The notes: generated from the letters alone by a model not told the origin. Shown: positions 37,701 through 49,800, numbered from the stretch's first letter. The stretch is DNA of 64,000 nt from Pomacea canaliculata (GCF_003073045.1 NC_037594.1:26666927-26730926), one strand, 5' to 3'. Program-made: numbers and translations.

Positions 37701-38075
37701 TGAAAGAGTCTCAACAGGTTTATCATGCGTCATTCTGCTAAAAAAATGAAGATTTACTATCTACTTCAACTACCTCTTTTTATATATAACCGCTAAATAA
37801 CTGATCGCTTCGACAAGTTTTCATCTATGAACTGAATATACGGCATGACGGCGGTTGGTCAGGTAGAACACACGACTTGAAAGCATGACAAAGCCATTTC
37901 GAAAGCAACGACGCAAAAACAGTAACTCTTCAAACGCTAGATTGATCATAGGTTTCTATTAAATAAAAAACAAGTTTGTAACTTTACCAATTTTTGACAG
38001 AAGCTCTGAGGCATGAATCTTATTAGTTTTTCGAAGATCAACTGCTCGCTGAAGCATCACGTCGGTAGCCGCCAT
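28711..38075 (-). CDS. PSMD11: 26S proteasome regulatory subunit Rpn6 / PSMD11, 13 exons, 421 aa
   Basis: Lid subunit of the 19S regulatory particle; its N-terminal helical repeats clamp the lid to the 20S core, and the C-terminal PCI domain assembles the lid. Coding exons: 38075-37988, 36258-36157, 34809-34685, 33930-33859, 33096-33039, 32843-32732, 32311-32229, 31270-31126, 30492-30369, 29939-29814, 29450-29415, 29251-29200, 28853-28711. All junctions are GT-AG and in phase, giving 421 aa against 422 in human. Landmark matches: [74 protein letters not shown], and the C-terminus [13 protein letters not shown]. The protein starts [14 protein letters not shown]. No residue suggests inactivation. 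Intron 8 (30493-31125) carries a SINE, and intron 1 carries an alternative exon candidate (37700-37737). Confidence 0.97.
29628..29650. repeat. (CA)n microsatellite
   Basis: A short GCGCGC run passes directly into about nine CA units in the intron between PSMD11 exons 10 and 11. Confidence 0.9.
30770..30950 (-). repeat. tRNA-derived SINE, near full length
   Basis: Read on the minus strand it begins near GTCTGGTGGCGCAGCGG, an A-box-like pol III element. It continues GTTCGCCCCTGTCACCA, and has the B-box-like GGGTTCAGCTC 40 nt on. It then runs through GGCTGGCTGCCTTGCC and TGGCTCGGCGTAAAACACC into a tRNA-unrelated body. Related copies occur at 11326-11470, 48730-48925 and 49530-49690. It lies in PSMD11 intron 8 in the same orientation as the gene. 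Confidence 0.75.
37700..37737 (-). other. Possible alternative first coding exon of PSMD11
   Basis: A 38-nt stretch bounded by a strong acceptor (TTTTTTTAG) and a GTAATT donor. It holds an ATG followed by [10 protein letters not shown] and ends in phase 1, exactly the phase needed to join exon 2 (VKQEVKTL). Insertion after exon 1 would shift the frame, but use as an alternative start would give a shorter N-terminus in frame. It could be chance. Confidence 0.3.
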
Positions 38076-39538
38076 GTTGTTGATGGTAGTTATCGAAAAG
38101 TCTCGTTCAACCCAAGTTAATTCCTTTTGTAAAACATGAAAAATATAAAAATGCCCAAATTAACTGCTAAATTTCACTATATTTTCACCTTATTTATTTT
38201 TTTATTATTATTGAGATGTCTCACAACATGTAAAAGACGAAGTAAAGGTCAAGGTCGTCATGGTCCACAGCAGCGGAGGGCCTGTTTTGTTCAAATGCGA
38301 AATTACGCAGGGTATTTGACAAAAGGACTGTATGTGTGCGTGTACACAACTCGGTTCGATACCTGTGTGGCACAGCATACTTTTTCCACTTGTCTTAACT
38401 GTGGATGGTTGAGCGTTTACATAATTTGGTTACCTTGGATTACAGTATATATAACTAATGGAAAATATGAAATCTCGACCTGTGGGATTCAAATGATACT
38501 ATATCATGTTTAAGATTTTGATGAAAGTTCAGGAGATTTGTAAGAAACAATGGAGAGAAAATTACTAATAACAGAAATGAAAGAAATACTTCTTTTATCG
38601 TACAATTAATTAATAGCTCTCATTAATTTACACTGTAAATGGCCCACACAAATTCCTATTAAAGTCAATGAACGCCACATACAATTTACCGTTCATTGAT
38701 AATTTTTTGTATACATTCCAACAGTTAAAAAAGTTTCAAAAGATCCAAAATCTAAGCAGCGCAAGATGGTGCATAGATCGCTAGTTGACAATGTATATAT
38801 GCTCTTTAAAAACAAAAGGGAGACACAGATCGCGATGCAGACGACAGATGACAAAGACGAAAAGTGATGGAAAATAGATAAACTCCATCATTTGCAAACA
38901 TTTGGATATATCTAAATATATATATAGGCAAGGCCCGACCGAGAATTCACATATTACCTGTGCACAGAGGTGCATGCTTCTTTGGCCTGACTAAAATCCC
39001 CATCAAGAGATAATAATGTAATGTGAAATTATAACGTGCTGCATCATTGCTCTCTCTGCCCAGACCAGTAATGATAAATGAAAGATAACAGCCAGTGGGC
39101 AGTGAGGTACGTATATAGGGACACCGAAGAGCATAAAGATGTACAAGAACAGAACGTAAAGCAGTGGATCAAGTATGAAGAGATATATATAGTGTGAGAT
39201 GGCGTCGTTACCTAAAGATTAGCATGGCAGTATGGCCAGAGAATTAATAGTAATTCAGGGATAGTACTTTGTAAAAAGATGTTTTCGGAGAGCGTTTAAA
39301 TGTAGCCTAATGTATGTTTGTGTTTAGAAACTAATTAAGGCTATAATAATAATAAGTTGAATTTGTATAACGCTTTTTTCCCCGCCATTTTAGGCATTCT
39401 TAAAGCGCATACTAAAAAGAAAAAAACCCACAAACAATAAGAACGGAAAAAAACAGTTGTAGAGTCACTATAGATGTGTATTGGTGTCCTCTGAGATGGT
39501 AACGCCAGCTCCACTACTGTTATTATTCAGATGTTTCT
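38076..39538. other. PSMD11 upstream region, no gene seen
   Basis: The first bases hold the PSMD11 5' leader (CGATAACTACCATCAACAAC before the start codon) and presumably its promoter. Beyond about 38150 the sequence is AT-rich without supported exons. A 378-nt open frame on the plus strand (38136-38513) has no recognisable domain and biased composition, and was not accepted. Confidence 0.5.
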
Positions 39539-39970
39539 TTAGTGGAACAATCCTATAGGCACAGCTCGAACCTTGAAATGTTCAGAAGAATAGGAAAATC
39601 TCATCAGGCCTTGCAATGGTCGAAGCTCTGCAGTTTCAGAGGCAAGAATAAGAAGTGTTGTACCATTGTTGACAGATATAGAAATAATTCCATTCTGACA
39701 GGTGTCTCGCCCAAACAGATGCGCCGACCCATAGAGGAGGAAATGAACTCTGGATCGCCACAGTTTGCCATCCTCTCCTTTGAAACGTTCAGGTCGGAGT
39801 CTGTCGGGGTCACCCCAGGTCTCTGGAGCTCTCAACATAGAATCCAGGTTGGGAATGACTAAAGTGCTTTTAGGGATCGTGTATCCTTCAAACTCCATGT
39901 CATATTCAGGGGCATGCGGCAAACTTAGTGGTGCAGTGTTGATGTAGCTGATCTTCCGGAGTTGATGATG
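39539..39970 (-). pseudogene. Cytochrome P450 C-terminal fragment (CYP2-like), decayed
   Basis: Minus-strand translation shows pieces of a P450 C-terminus in order: SLPHAPEYDMEFEGYTIPKS, then PNLDSMLRAPETWGDPDRLR with PERFKGEDGKLW, then the heme-loop region SSMGRRICLGE with RMELFLYLSTMVQHF, then HFKVRAVPIG. The Cys ligand and its RRICLGE context are still visible. The middle piece is in a different frame from the first and last, so at least two frameshifts have occurred, and no upstream helices (I helix, ExxR) were found nearby. CYP2-clan enzymes are ER-anchored monooxygenases, but this copy cannot encode one. It is a truncated host-gene relic or the last exon of a lost duplicate. Confidence 0.85.
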
Positions 39971-40204
39971 ATGGGGTTTTATAACGCGCAAAATCCGTAT
40001 CATGGAGAAACGCTCAATGCGCCGAAAGTTTACATAAAAGTACACCAATAAAATCCACATATAGTATGCAGAGTTCATATAGTATGCAGAACGACAGATA
40101 TGAGAAACATATGCTTATCAAGAGACATGCCAGCAGACATTATGTAACCTGTTGAAGTAGCAAAAGGAATATCGGCATCGCCTACCCTAACAGATACAGG
40201 CAGT

Positions 40205-40449
40205 GATCGAGATTCTCAACCTTTTTTCGCGACTGTACCCCCAAAGGGTGAACGCATGTCCGCGGGTACTCCTGGCGCGTTACAGTACTTATTTTCATAA
40301 TAGCCAGTGCTTATAGTTATATGTCGTTGCGGCCCTATATTGCTCCTCAAAAGAGCAACAAGGAATAAACTAATTTATGTCGCTGCGTACCCCAGCATAA
40401 CCATTGCCGTACCCCTAGGGGTACGCGTGTCACCGGTTGAGAATCGTGG
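40205..40449. mobile_element. hAT-type MITE, ~245 bp
   Basis: GATTCTCAACC near the left end (40211) and its inverse GGTTGAGAATC near the right end (40435-40445) resemble the common hAT terminus CAGTGGTTCTCAACC. The interior has mirrored GTACCCC/GGGGTAC words. An exact 8-bp target duplication could not be found, so the boundaries are approximate. Confidence 0.6.
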
Positions 40450-40945
40450 CCATAGACCATGACGTCATTTGTAGCCGTCGTCAAAAATGACGTCAACCGT
40501 CGTTTCCTATGGCCGCGTCGTCTGCAAGAAGATGGGATCGAGGGGCATTATGTTGCCTCCGGCCTCGGGAGGGTCATTGCCTCCGGCCTCTTGGACAGCT
40601 ATGTCAACCTATAACCGCCACGAACATGATCGACTTCCCGCGGCACTCTTCTTATTGGGATAGGAACGTCCTAATTAATACGGTTAATTGGTCATAATAG
40701 CTGCTTCGGTAAAGGCGACCACTTCTGATTTCATCACAGACTGCCCTCCGTAAGTCCTGGATTAAAAACCCTCACTCTCCTTCTCTGTAGCACTCCGTGA
40801 AGTCTTCGAAATGTTGTCCCTCCCCATGCATTCTCCTCGGCCGCTCCTGATCGTCAACTGTCACCATTTGTCTAGTCAAGATAAGGTCCTTTTCAGGACC
40901 ACGCATATTGCAGAGATTATCAGAATTTGTGGTGAAAGTTATATT
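40450..40945. other. Intergenic, no gene seen
   Basis: Begins with a GC-rich part holding a TGACGTCA-related pair (ATGACGTCAT and ATGACGTCAA about 35 bp apart) between GGCCATAG and CTATGGCC, which may be a short palindromic insertion. No coding exon was supported. Confidence 0.4.
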
Positions 40946-40953
40946 GATACATC

Positions 40954-41824
40954 CAGGGATGGGGAGTAGCTGTAGCCTAGCTACAGCTACTGTAGCCGGC
41001 TACAAATTTTGTAGCTTGTAGCTTAGCCGGCTACAAATTAAAAAAAAAGTAGCTTGTAGCCGTAGCTACATTTTAGAAAGTAGCTGTAGCTTGGCTACAT
41101 GTTGGCTACTTTCACGACTGTAGCATGATCTGCTTGCCTAAATTAGATTAAGCAGTGTTTTACTTATATTCCATGCTAACTCATTTATTTCAATGGTCTG
41201 TTGTTCATTGTCACAGTATTGATAAGAGGTTGACATTTTTCATCACCACATAACCTAACTTATTGAAAATTCCACCAGGTACCTGATACTTAAGCATCTG
41301 TTTAGTTTTCATTTCTAAGTAATAGGGAACAAATAGTTATAGAAAACAAATGTTTATCGGAAAACTTATATAATTTCTTTTGTCACTAAAACAGGATGAG
41401 GAAAAAGATCCAGAAATTTTTAATATAATCGTAAAATACGTGTACTTATTGTGTGAAAAAGGCCGGGGGAGGAAGGGTGCAAGGAATGAATGAAAGCATT
41501 TATGGATTCACTAAATAAAATTGTCGGTATATCGCAGTTCTCCGTTTCATTATTATAATAAAAACTTTGTAAAACAAGTAATAGTGTTTTGTGTGTATGT
41601 TTGATGTTTGTGTATGTTGCTACAGCCAGCTGGCTACAGCTAACTTGTTATAACATCACGCTTTTAAAAGTAGCCAAAAGAAGCTGCATGCTACATTTTA
41701 AAAGTAGCCCAAAGTAGCTGGCTACTTTTTGCAAAATTGTAGCTGTAGTGTAGCTGGCTACATTTTGAAAAAAAGTAGCTGTAGCCTAGCCAGCTACAAA
41801 TTAAAAGTAGCTTGCCCATCCCTG
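40954..41824. mobile_element. hAT-type non-autonomous element, 871 bp, 8-bp target duplication
   Basis: Starts CAGGGATGGGGAGTAGC and ends GCTTGCCCATCCCTG, so the terminal inverted repeat is about 11 bp with one bulge. The direct repeat GATACATC is exact at 40946-40953 and 41825-41832. Both flanks are packed with TAGCTGTAGCC / GGCTACAAAT words in both orientations over about 150 bp, which should fold into long hairpins. The centre is AT-rich and non-coding. The element ends about 165 bp upstream of the SARNP start codon. Confidence 0.9.
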
Positions 41825-41998
41825 GATACATCCCCAATTGGGTATATCAAACTCGCTCAGACAAGTGTCCGAAATAACCGCCACCAAACACCAAACATGC
41901 CCGGGGCGTTTTACTAAAAACTGACTGATCCCAACAATTCAGCAATGAGTACTCCCCGCTATTGGATAACCGGAAGTTGTTAAAAGCATTCTAAAAAA

Positions 41999-44900
41999 AT
42001 GGCGACCCTGAACGTGGAGGATATTTCGAAGATGAAGGTTTGTTTTTGCTTTTGAAACAGTCGAATAATGAAATATGCATTCTATAGTATATTTCTTATC
42101 AAAACTATTCCAACGAACGTGGGTGGCTTTATTGAAAATAAGCTGACACATTCCTTAATGAGCTTCAGTTTTATCCTTTTCTTACTATTAGTACTACTAT
42201 CCAAGTGTTTGTGTGCGGAATTCGTTAAAATTGACCGATACGTCCATGGTGAATTAAATGTTGAAGCATGACCATGTTGGAATAATCGCGTTGCGTGACC
42301 TTCTCTTCCAGTTTTTCTAGTGCAAATAAAACGATTGTTGTCCCAGTAGTTTCTCAGGAGAGAAAGACCAAAATGTACCACACAAAATAAACACCTAACT
42401 ATTGCTGTTTGCTTTAGTCCTCTGTAATTTCCGTTGTCATAGAAGTTTTATGGCAGTAGCTTCTTTTGTGGAATGAAATTTTTAACTTTTAACGCGACAG
42501 GTGGCAGATTTGAAAAAGGAGCTTAAGGAACGCGGTTTAACATTGTCTGGAACAAAAGCCGAGCTTGTTGAGAGATTGCTAGCCTCCATGAATACAGGTT
42601 TGTTTGTCTGCCTATATCTTGAAGTTATGACAAAAATTTCTCATAGTTTTCAGAAAGAAATAAAAGCTTGGTTGAGTGAATAAGTTAAAAAGTCTTATTT
42701 AACATTCAATAATATATAAACATAATTTTAAGATAAATGACCTTTAATACCTGCTTGTAAGAATGTGTATATATTGTGAGTATACGATTCACATATTTGT
42801 AAAGGCCTATTCTCACACTGCAATGTTTTCAAGGTTTGTGCATACAAAATTTTGCATACAAGACAGCTTTGCACCATCGTTCTATTCTCACGTAGAAAGG
42901 CCATTGGCATCATTAATAAAACAATAAGGATAGATTGCTATATGTAGTATTTTCCAACTTAGATGTTAGTCTGTATGCATGTTCATGCGTCTTAGCATTT
43001 GCAGAACTAGATCGGTACTTTTTGTTTGGTGTTAAATATGCAGATGATGACGGTGTGGCAACTGGGGACAGTGTAGATGCAAGTATTGAGAAACCTACGG
43101 TGAGTAGACCACAACAGAATTAGAATTGCAGATTCTGTGGTGTGTATGTGAGAGAGAGAATGTAGAAGTATGTACTTGAATGCAAATGGGGACATTTTAC
43201 AAATTGTACACACAAAGCTGTGTCAGCTCTGGATATCTGGAATGTTGAATTTTCAAAACTTTCCATGAAATCACTTTTAAAAAAAAAGTAAACAAATTAG
43301 AGTACATCTCCAGCTTACCCTAATCTTAAACACAGCATGGCACCATTTATGTTTAGAAAAAGAATGTCCATCACCAGTATTTATCTGCAATGGCTTCTTG
43401 AGGTAGTGCTAGCTGTTTTCTTTTCTTTCTTTCTTTTTTTTTTTTTGTGTTGCAAAATATTATACATGTAAGTTCTTCCCCCACTTTTTGTGCTGAAGAC
43501 ACTTTTAATAAAATTTTATGTTCAACCTTTGAACTTTACAGGAAGATTTCCAAGTAACCAGCAAACCTGTCAAGGCAGTTGCTGAACCAAGTGAAACACC
43601 ACCAGTAACTATGTAAGTTTTCATTATCTTTATTCTGTGATATTATTTTACTCATAACCCTTTGTCCAGAGTATGCCTATTTACATAGATCCTTGTCATT
43701 GTCGATGACCAAACTTTAGCGTGGATCCACTCATTCAAGTTTTCTGTTGAGTTTTTGGGTTGCCTGTCTTTTTTCTCCTTCCAGCATGCTTTTTGCTGGA
43801 TTGTCTTTGCTTGAGGGTTATAGCAGCTTTCCCCTCATAATTGTGACAAGGAGTGACTTTGGGGGATCTGTCTGCAACTCTGTGGTGGATGTAGAAGTTT
43901 GTTTGTGGTCCACATTTAGGAGTTTATCAAAGCGTGTTACCATAAAGTCTTCAGCTTTCATGATGTATAGGAGCATGGAAATGACATTTCTTACATTTGG
44001 TTTTTTTTTTTTTTTTTTTTTTTCCCGAAGGGGGGGGGTTGTTGAGGTTGGAAAAAATATGTTGCTGCTTCTCCATGTTCTGAAAAGTTTTGTGATTGCT
44101 GATTAGTTATTTTGTTTATTTGTGTCATAATTAGATTTCATCTATTTGAAAAATGGTTGTTGATAAATAATTAAGCAATTGCAAAATTAAAGGGGTAACA
44201 GTCAAACAGAAAGCATGATTGTGTAATTTTTTTTTATAAAAGAGTGGACTCAACAGAAGATGATAAAGACAAGAAAGCGGCTTCTGTCCGTGGGATGTCT
44301 GAAGCAGAGGTAGTGTCTCAGAGATGCTTGTTTTGGTGTCATTTTGTGGTGTTGCTTTATTAGTATCAGTGAAAGGAATTTGTATTGTGTAAATTTCATT
44401 TTTATTTTGTGTATCAGAATGTTAAGTGTAAAAATTCATTATTCAACTCACACAAGAGCTTCTTATCTTTATGCATTACATTACGATGGCTAGCATGAGT
44501 ATGATAGGCCTTGATCACACACACAGATTTGTGCTCATGTTTTAGCTACTTCCTTTTGTGCAGTGTGAAAGGTTTCTTAAAGGCTGCTTCATGGTGAATG
44601 TTAACGATATCAGACAGCAATATTTCTTTCTCATTTATGGTTACGCTTTTGATTTTGCAGAGACTAAAAGCTAGAGCAGAAAAGTTTGGAGGATCACTGT
44701 CAGATGCAGCTAAGAAACAAATGAGAGCTGAAAGGTGTTTTTTCTTTTCCTCTTTTTTTATGGAAGATTTATTGGGTTGCATTGAGTGCTTTTGATGGTA
44801 CAAGTACCTGACAGGCCCACATAGTTTAGTTTATCACTGAAGTGGGTTGTCATTGAACCTTTGCAAAGTGATACTTGTTCAACATATGCCAAAAAAGCTG

Positions 44901-46366
44901 TCATGGACTAACTGCTGTTGTTTTGCATAAGCGCGTGCAAGTCTTTTTTCCTTTGTCATTATGGTCCTCAGTGAATCAATGTATATGTGATTAATGTGTT
45001 GTGGTCTGAGTCAGAATCCATTAAAACATCATTTTCATCCCTAGATTTGGCTTAGATTCCTCATCTGTCAAGTCAAGCAGCACAGCAGGTTCTGGCACAG
45101 TAGGCTCCACCCTTGGCTCTGTAAGTCATTAGAGTCCTATGAGATTTATGTGTTTGAATTTTCACAAGCTGCCACTCCCCAACTCCCCCCCCTCCCAGGA
45201 ACATACATATTTTTGTCAGGAACATACATATTTTTGGGGATTTCTGCTTTCTTTTTGCCTGGGAATTTTCACACCCAGTAACATATAAACATCAAATTTC
45301 ATTCACTGATTTCACATCTTTTTATGTGCTTTTGAGTCAAAAGATTATGAAAGTAATTATACTGCTGCGTTTGCACTGAACTGTATACCAAAATTGTTTT
45401 ACAGGGTGAAAATGTTGATAAAATGAAGAAAAGGGCAGAGCGGTTTGGTGTTGTTACCTCAGAAAAACTGTCAAAGGTAGAGGGTTTTTTTCCTTTCCTG
45501 CTTATCTTTGCAGATATTTATCACTTTTAATGGTAAGCATAAACAGATTGTTGAATGGCAGGGTGATTTTATAGTCTAGAGATTTGTGTCCCTTGACAAT
45601 TTGTGAAGCATTTCACATGTTAAAGTCAAGTTTTCTGCAAAGGTGAAAAACCAAAATCTTCATAACCTCTTAACAGTAACACACAACCTATTGTTTTTTC
45701 AGTTGCAAAGTGATTATAGGGAATTTTTTTTAAGTAGCAATAGTGTACTTATTTTATATTATATCTGCTGTTTCTAGATCACAGTTTAAAAATAAAATCT
45801 TTTGTATTAAAAGGTGGAAGAAGATGAAAAAAGGAAAAAGCGGCTTGAGAGGTTTGGAGGTGGAACATTGTCTGCACCTACAGATGCAAAGACGGTGAAG
45901 CTTACTGCTTTGGCTGATGTTAACATTGATGTAAGTTTGTCATTTGGCAGTTTTAAAGTCTGTGATATAGCTACTGAATTCCAGCACAAGCACGTGCCAG
46001 AGGGAATATAAAAAATCTGTACACAATGAGATTGCAGTCAAGAATTGGATAAAATGTTATTCACAAGCAAAATTTTGCTGGAGTGAAGGAAGAGTTACAT
46101 TGTATCGAGTAGCATGAGTCTTGTTTTCTTGTGCACTGTCAGAACCCTTGAATGTTGTCCACAATAGGTTAAAGGTTTATTTCACTACTCCTTTATGCCA
46201 GGGTCGTGCAGTTTTTAAAATCTTTTATAAAATTTCATATTCATAAACATTTATTTTCCATAAAATTACCACCAGAAGAGTGGTCTCGATTTGTTGATCC
46301 TGAAGAAGTGTGTTCATTTTTCAGGAAAGGAAGCGGAAACGGGCAGAGAGATTTGGTCTAACCTGA
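41999..46366 (+). CDS. SARNP: SAP domain-containing ribonucleoprotein (SARNP/CIP29/Tho1-like), 10 exons, 236 aa
   Basis: Nuclear mRNP protein; family members bind nucleic acid and act with UAP56/DDX39 and TREX in mRNA export. Coding exons: 41999-42037, 42501-42597, 43044-43099, 43542-43612, 44243-44309, 44661-44734, 45045-45120, 45405-45476, 45814-45930, 46325-46366; all are GT-AG and in phase. The start is MATLNVEDISKMK. A SAP helix-extended-helix domain follows at about residues 11-45 (VADLKKELKERGLTLSGTK, then AELVERLL). An acidic linker is followed by five basic repeats of the type (K/R)RAERFG: LKARAEKFGG, AERFGLD, KKRAERFGVV, KKRLERFGGG and the C-terminal KRKRAERFGLT. These repeats are the DDX39-binding arrays in the human protein. 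The length is a little above human (210 aa). A polyadenylation signal AATAAA lies at 46518-46523. Confidence 0.95.
44001..44023. repeat. Poly-T tract
   Basis: 23 consecutive T, followed soon after by a G run, in SARNP intron 4. Confidence 0.9.
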
Positions 46367-46517
46367 TGCATTGTTCAGTGTAAAGCAAGATTTACAACTT
46401 TGAAGGACCATCTTCACATAAAGCATTTGCATTTTTCATGATTATTTCATGAAATTCTCATTAGAATCTGTCATTTGTATTTTAATAATCAGAATAGAGC
46501 CGTGAATTTTATATTAA

Positions 46518-46523
46518 AATAAA
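46518..46523 (+). terminator. SARNP polyadenylation signal
   Basis: AATAAA 152 nt after the SARNP stop codon, in an AT-rich context followed by a GTGTGTGTG-type downstream element at about 46550. This is the expected arrangement for cleavage near 46535-46545. Confidence 0.65.
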
Positions 46524-46878
46524 CTGAACACTGAAAAATGATCTATTATTTTGTGTGTGTGAGAGAGAGAGAATGGCCATTTTTTAAAAATCTCACAAAG
46601 ATGTAAAGCTGGTCAAACAAACTCTTGACTGTGTGTGGAGTGTGATTTCTGTTCACACATATACAGGTGCTGGTCAAAACAAGTTCATTAGCCTGTTTAG
46701 CAACATATAACAAATGACAGCAACAATGCAGAGTGACTTTGATCATTGAAATCAACGTATTATTACAAATGAGATTACAGCATAAAATACAGTTATGAAC
46801 GAGAATCCTGCAATGAGATGTTTTCTTCTCAATAAAGAAACAAAATGAATGACATCAAAATCTCCAAGTCTGTTGCAA

Positions 46879-49800
46879 TTACACTGATGCTGTTTTGTCC
46901 ATAAAACGTGAGTTGCTGGAGATAGCTTTGGCAGCAACCTTTCGGCCTGTCAGCATGGTAAGGTCACAGATCTGAAGAATTTGGGCATTGGAAAAAACTC
47001 CTGGCATTGTCTTCATCAACTGTGGCAGCTATAGAAGATAAAAATAGTCATGATGACATGCTCAGCTACCCGAGAAGGGCTAAAGTGCTTTATAGGTTTT
47101 TTTCCCTGTTTATTTAGATACAATAATCAGATTGAAAAATTTTTTTAATGCCAACAGTCTTGCTTATTTTATTTGTTATTGTGAGTAATAGTATGTGAAT
47201 TGACCAACATCACTGGCATAAAAACCTACCATGGTTGGTGGCATGAACTGTAGGATAAAGCGGGCATACTGTGCACCACACTTGATAGCCTCCTCGATGA
47301 AAGAAATGATGAATGTTGTACGAGGAGTCAGGGAGGGATCATGTATGATGGCATTCATCAGCAAGAACAAATTGACTGAAAATTTTAATCCCAAAGCATA
47401 TTGTCAGAATGGGTAAAAAGGCTGTACTATATACATAGCTGAATGTAGCTATAAGTTACATATTCTTCATTGTTCCATAAGCCATAAGCTGAATATAAAA
47501 AAAAAATTGTGTTTATCATATTATTAATGAAATCTACCAACAAATATGACGAGACTTACTGAGAGCTTTATTCATTGGGTCTTTGGAGTCAAAGTTTGGT
47601 GAAGACTCCCCATCCTCTTTTGCAGATATATCATCTGCAAAGGAAAAGAAAAAAAAAATTTTAATTTGCAATTATTATAAAATTATGAAGCTAAATACTC
47701 ATGCAACATGAAATTCTTTTTGAAGTGCCTTTTTTTTAAAACTATATTATATACTGTAATACTATTTTCAAACATTGCAAAGCTATTTACTCTCATCCAT
47801 TTGAAAGATTGTGTGAAAGACATAATGTTCAATGTGCACCGAAAGAGATAAAATCAAAGAATATTACTGGGACAATAAACTTAAATCACTAGGGAATCGT
47901 GGCTATGCTTATGTCAACAAGGCATGTTCCAACAATACATAGATCTGACTACTTCTGCTTCAAGTTGATGTTGGAAGTATTTAAGTCTGTCTGACAATAA
48001 GAGGTACAATTGTTGCTGACAAGATTGAATAGAATTTTAGAAAGAAAAATACTGCAGCTTTATGTATAAATGCTGTCTACTAAAGAATATCCAGTAATTT
48101 CATTGTAAAGAAGATACACACCTAGATTAAAACCTTCCAAATTTAGAGTTAATTGTGGTTCATGTAACTTCCTCACTTTTCCTGGCCTTATGTCTGAATC
48201 ATCAATATCCTGCAACAAACCAAGATATCAATATATCATAACACTAAAGAAGTAAGTGTGTGTATTCCTTATGATATTCCAAAGCCTCCGTGTCGTCACA
48301 GTGAGCTTAGTCTCCATGTTAGGTGCAGGGTTTGTGAAATAGCACGCAGATATTCATCTCATTTTTTCAGAGGAAACAAGTGTTTAGTTAAATTTAATGA
48401 GAAAAATGGAAATGCACACAAATTTATAAACAGATTAAACAATGCATTTTTATGACTGTTGGTTGTAAAAGCAATTGAGAAAGAAAAAATGGGGAGATGG
48501 AAAATTCCATTAGCAGTAGCTACCTCTAGCTCTGCATCTATTTTTGATCTCTTCCGACTTCGTCGTACATAGGGTTCTGAAAAGAAATAAAATAGTTCCT
48601 GCACTTAATAAAAGTTTATTTATCCCACTAACAAAAGCATTTTTATACATGAAGTCACATGAGTACAGACTTATTAGCAGGCATCAAATGTGTCTTATGA
48701 ATTTATTCACCATCATACCTACTTCAGTATTTTTCCTCTCTTTTACACACAAGGTTAAGATACTGGGAGAAAACTACCTGGAGAAAACTTCCAACAATCA
48801 GGCCTGTAAACATTTGTCACATTTAGAGAGAGGTATATCAGAGCTAAGATAAGAACCCATGACACCCAATTTTCAAGTGGTGACAGGTGCTTTCGCCACT
48901 ATGTTACCAACTATCCTACTTCTTCCAACCAAAGTAAATTAAACAATTGAGTTGTTGAAATATGATAGAGCTGCTGAAACTCTGGAAAAACTATTCCTTT
49001 AAATCAAAATGTTAAAGTTGACTGGTTAACTGAAAGTGAGCAGCAGGTGCAAACTGATGACATATGCCAGCAGACACATGTCACCATAACACATTCAGGA
49101 CATCTGTTGTCATAACAAACATTCAGCACACACGTGACCATAGCACAAACATTCAGCAAAAGGTGTAAAAAGCCGTAAAAATGAGCCACAACAGCAAACC
49201 CACCTTTCTGTCCAATCTTAGAAGTCTGAGTGCCTGTGATGCAAAGAACACAAAGCTTTGCCAGTGTAAAGCCCCGCGGGTCAGTCAGCATGTGTGTGTG
49301 GACTGTGGACAGTAGCAGTCGTGGCATCAGCCGCAGAAGCATGGAGTGGGTGAGGTGTTCTAGATCCATGTGGAATATGGCCAGGACAAGACTAAGAGCC
49401 TGACTGAGCTCTTCTGCTTTGTTCCACTCCAACATTTGCTGCATCAAATAATAGGCATAAGTACATCCTGAATTCCTCCTAAAGTTAAATATCAAGTATC
49501 TTGGTATATTTACAGAGAGGTCCGGAACACAGTGGCAAAAGTGCCTGTCACCATGACAGTGTGAACTGAGCATTATATGTTTGATTCTTGGCTCTAATAC
49601 ACTTCTCTCTGGATGTGAAACAGACCATCCATCATTTTTCTCCAAGTGTTTCAGTTTCCTCCAACCTCATTTCTCTCTCTCTGTTGGGGAAGGTCAGGGA
49701 GTATGATATAGAGTAGAGATTGTGTATGACAGAACAGTATTAATAATCTCTAGTAGCAGCCATTAAAGTGTATTTAATATATCTATGGTAAGTGCTCAAA

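Noticed and set aside
38136-38513. 125-aa plus-strand open frame upstream of PSMD11
   Set aside because: No recognisable domain, odd hydrophobic and Cys composition, no splice or family support.
49004-49645. 213-aa continuous minus-strand open frame
   Set aside because: Only 49204-49438 is a MED24 exon; the rest is intron and SINE sequence read through, as shown by splice sites and loss of similarity.
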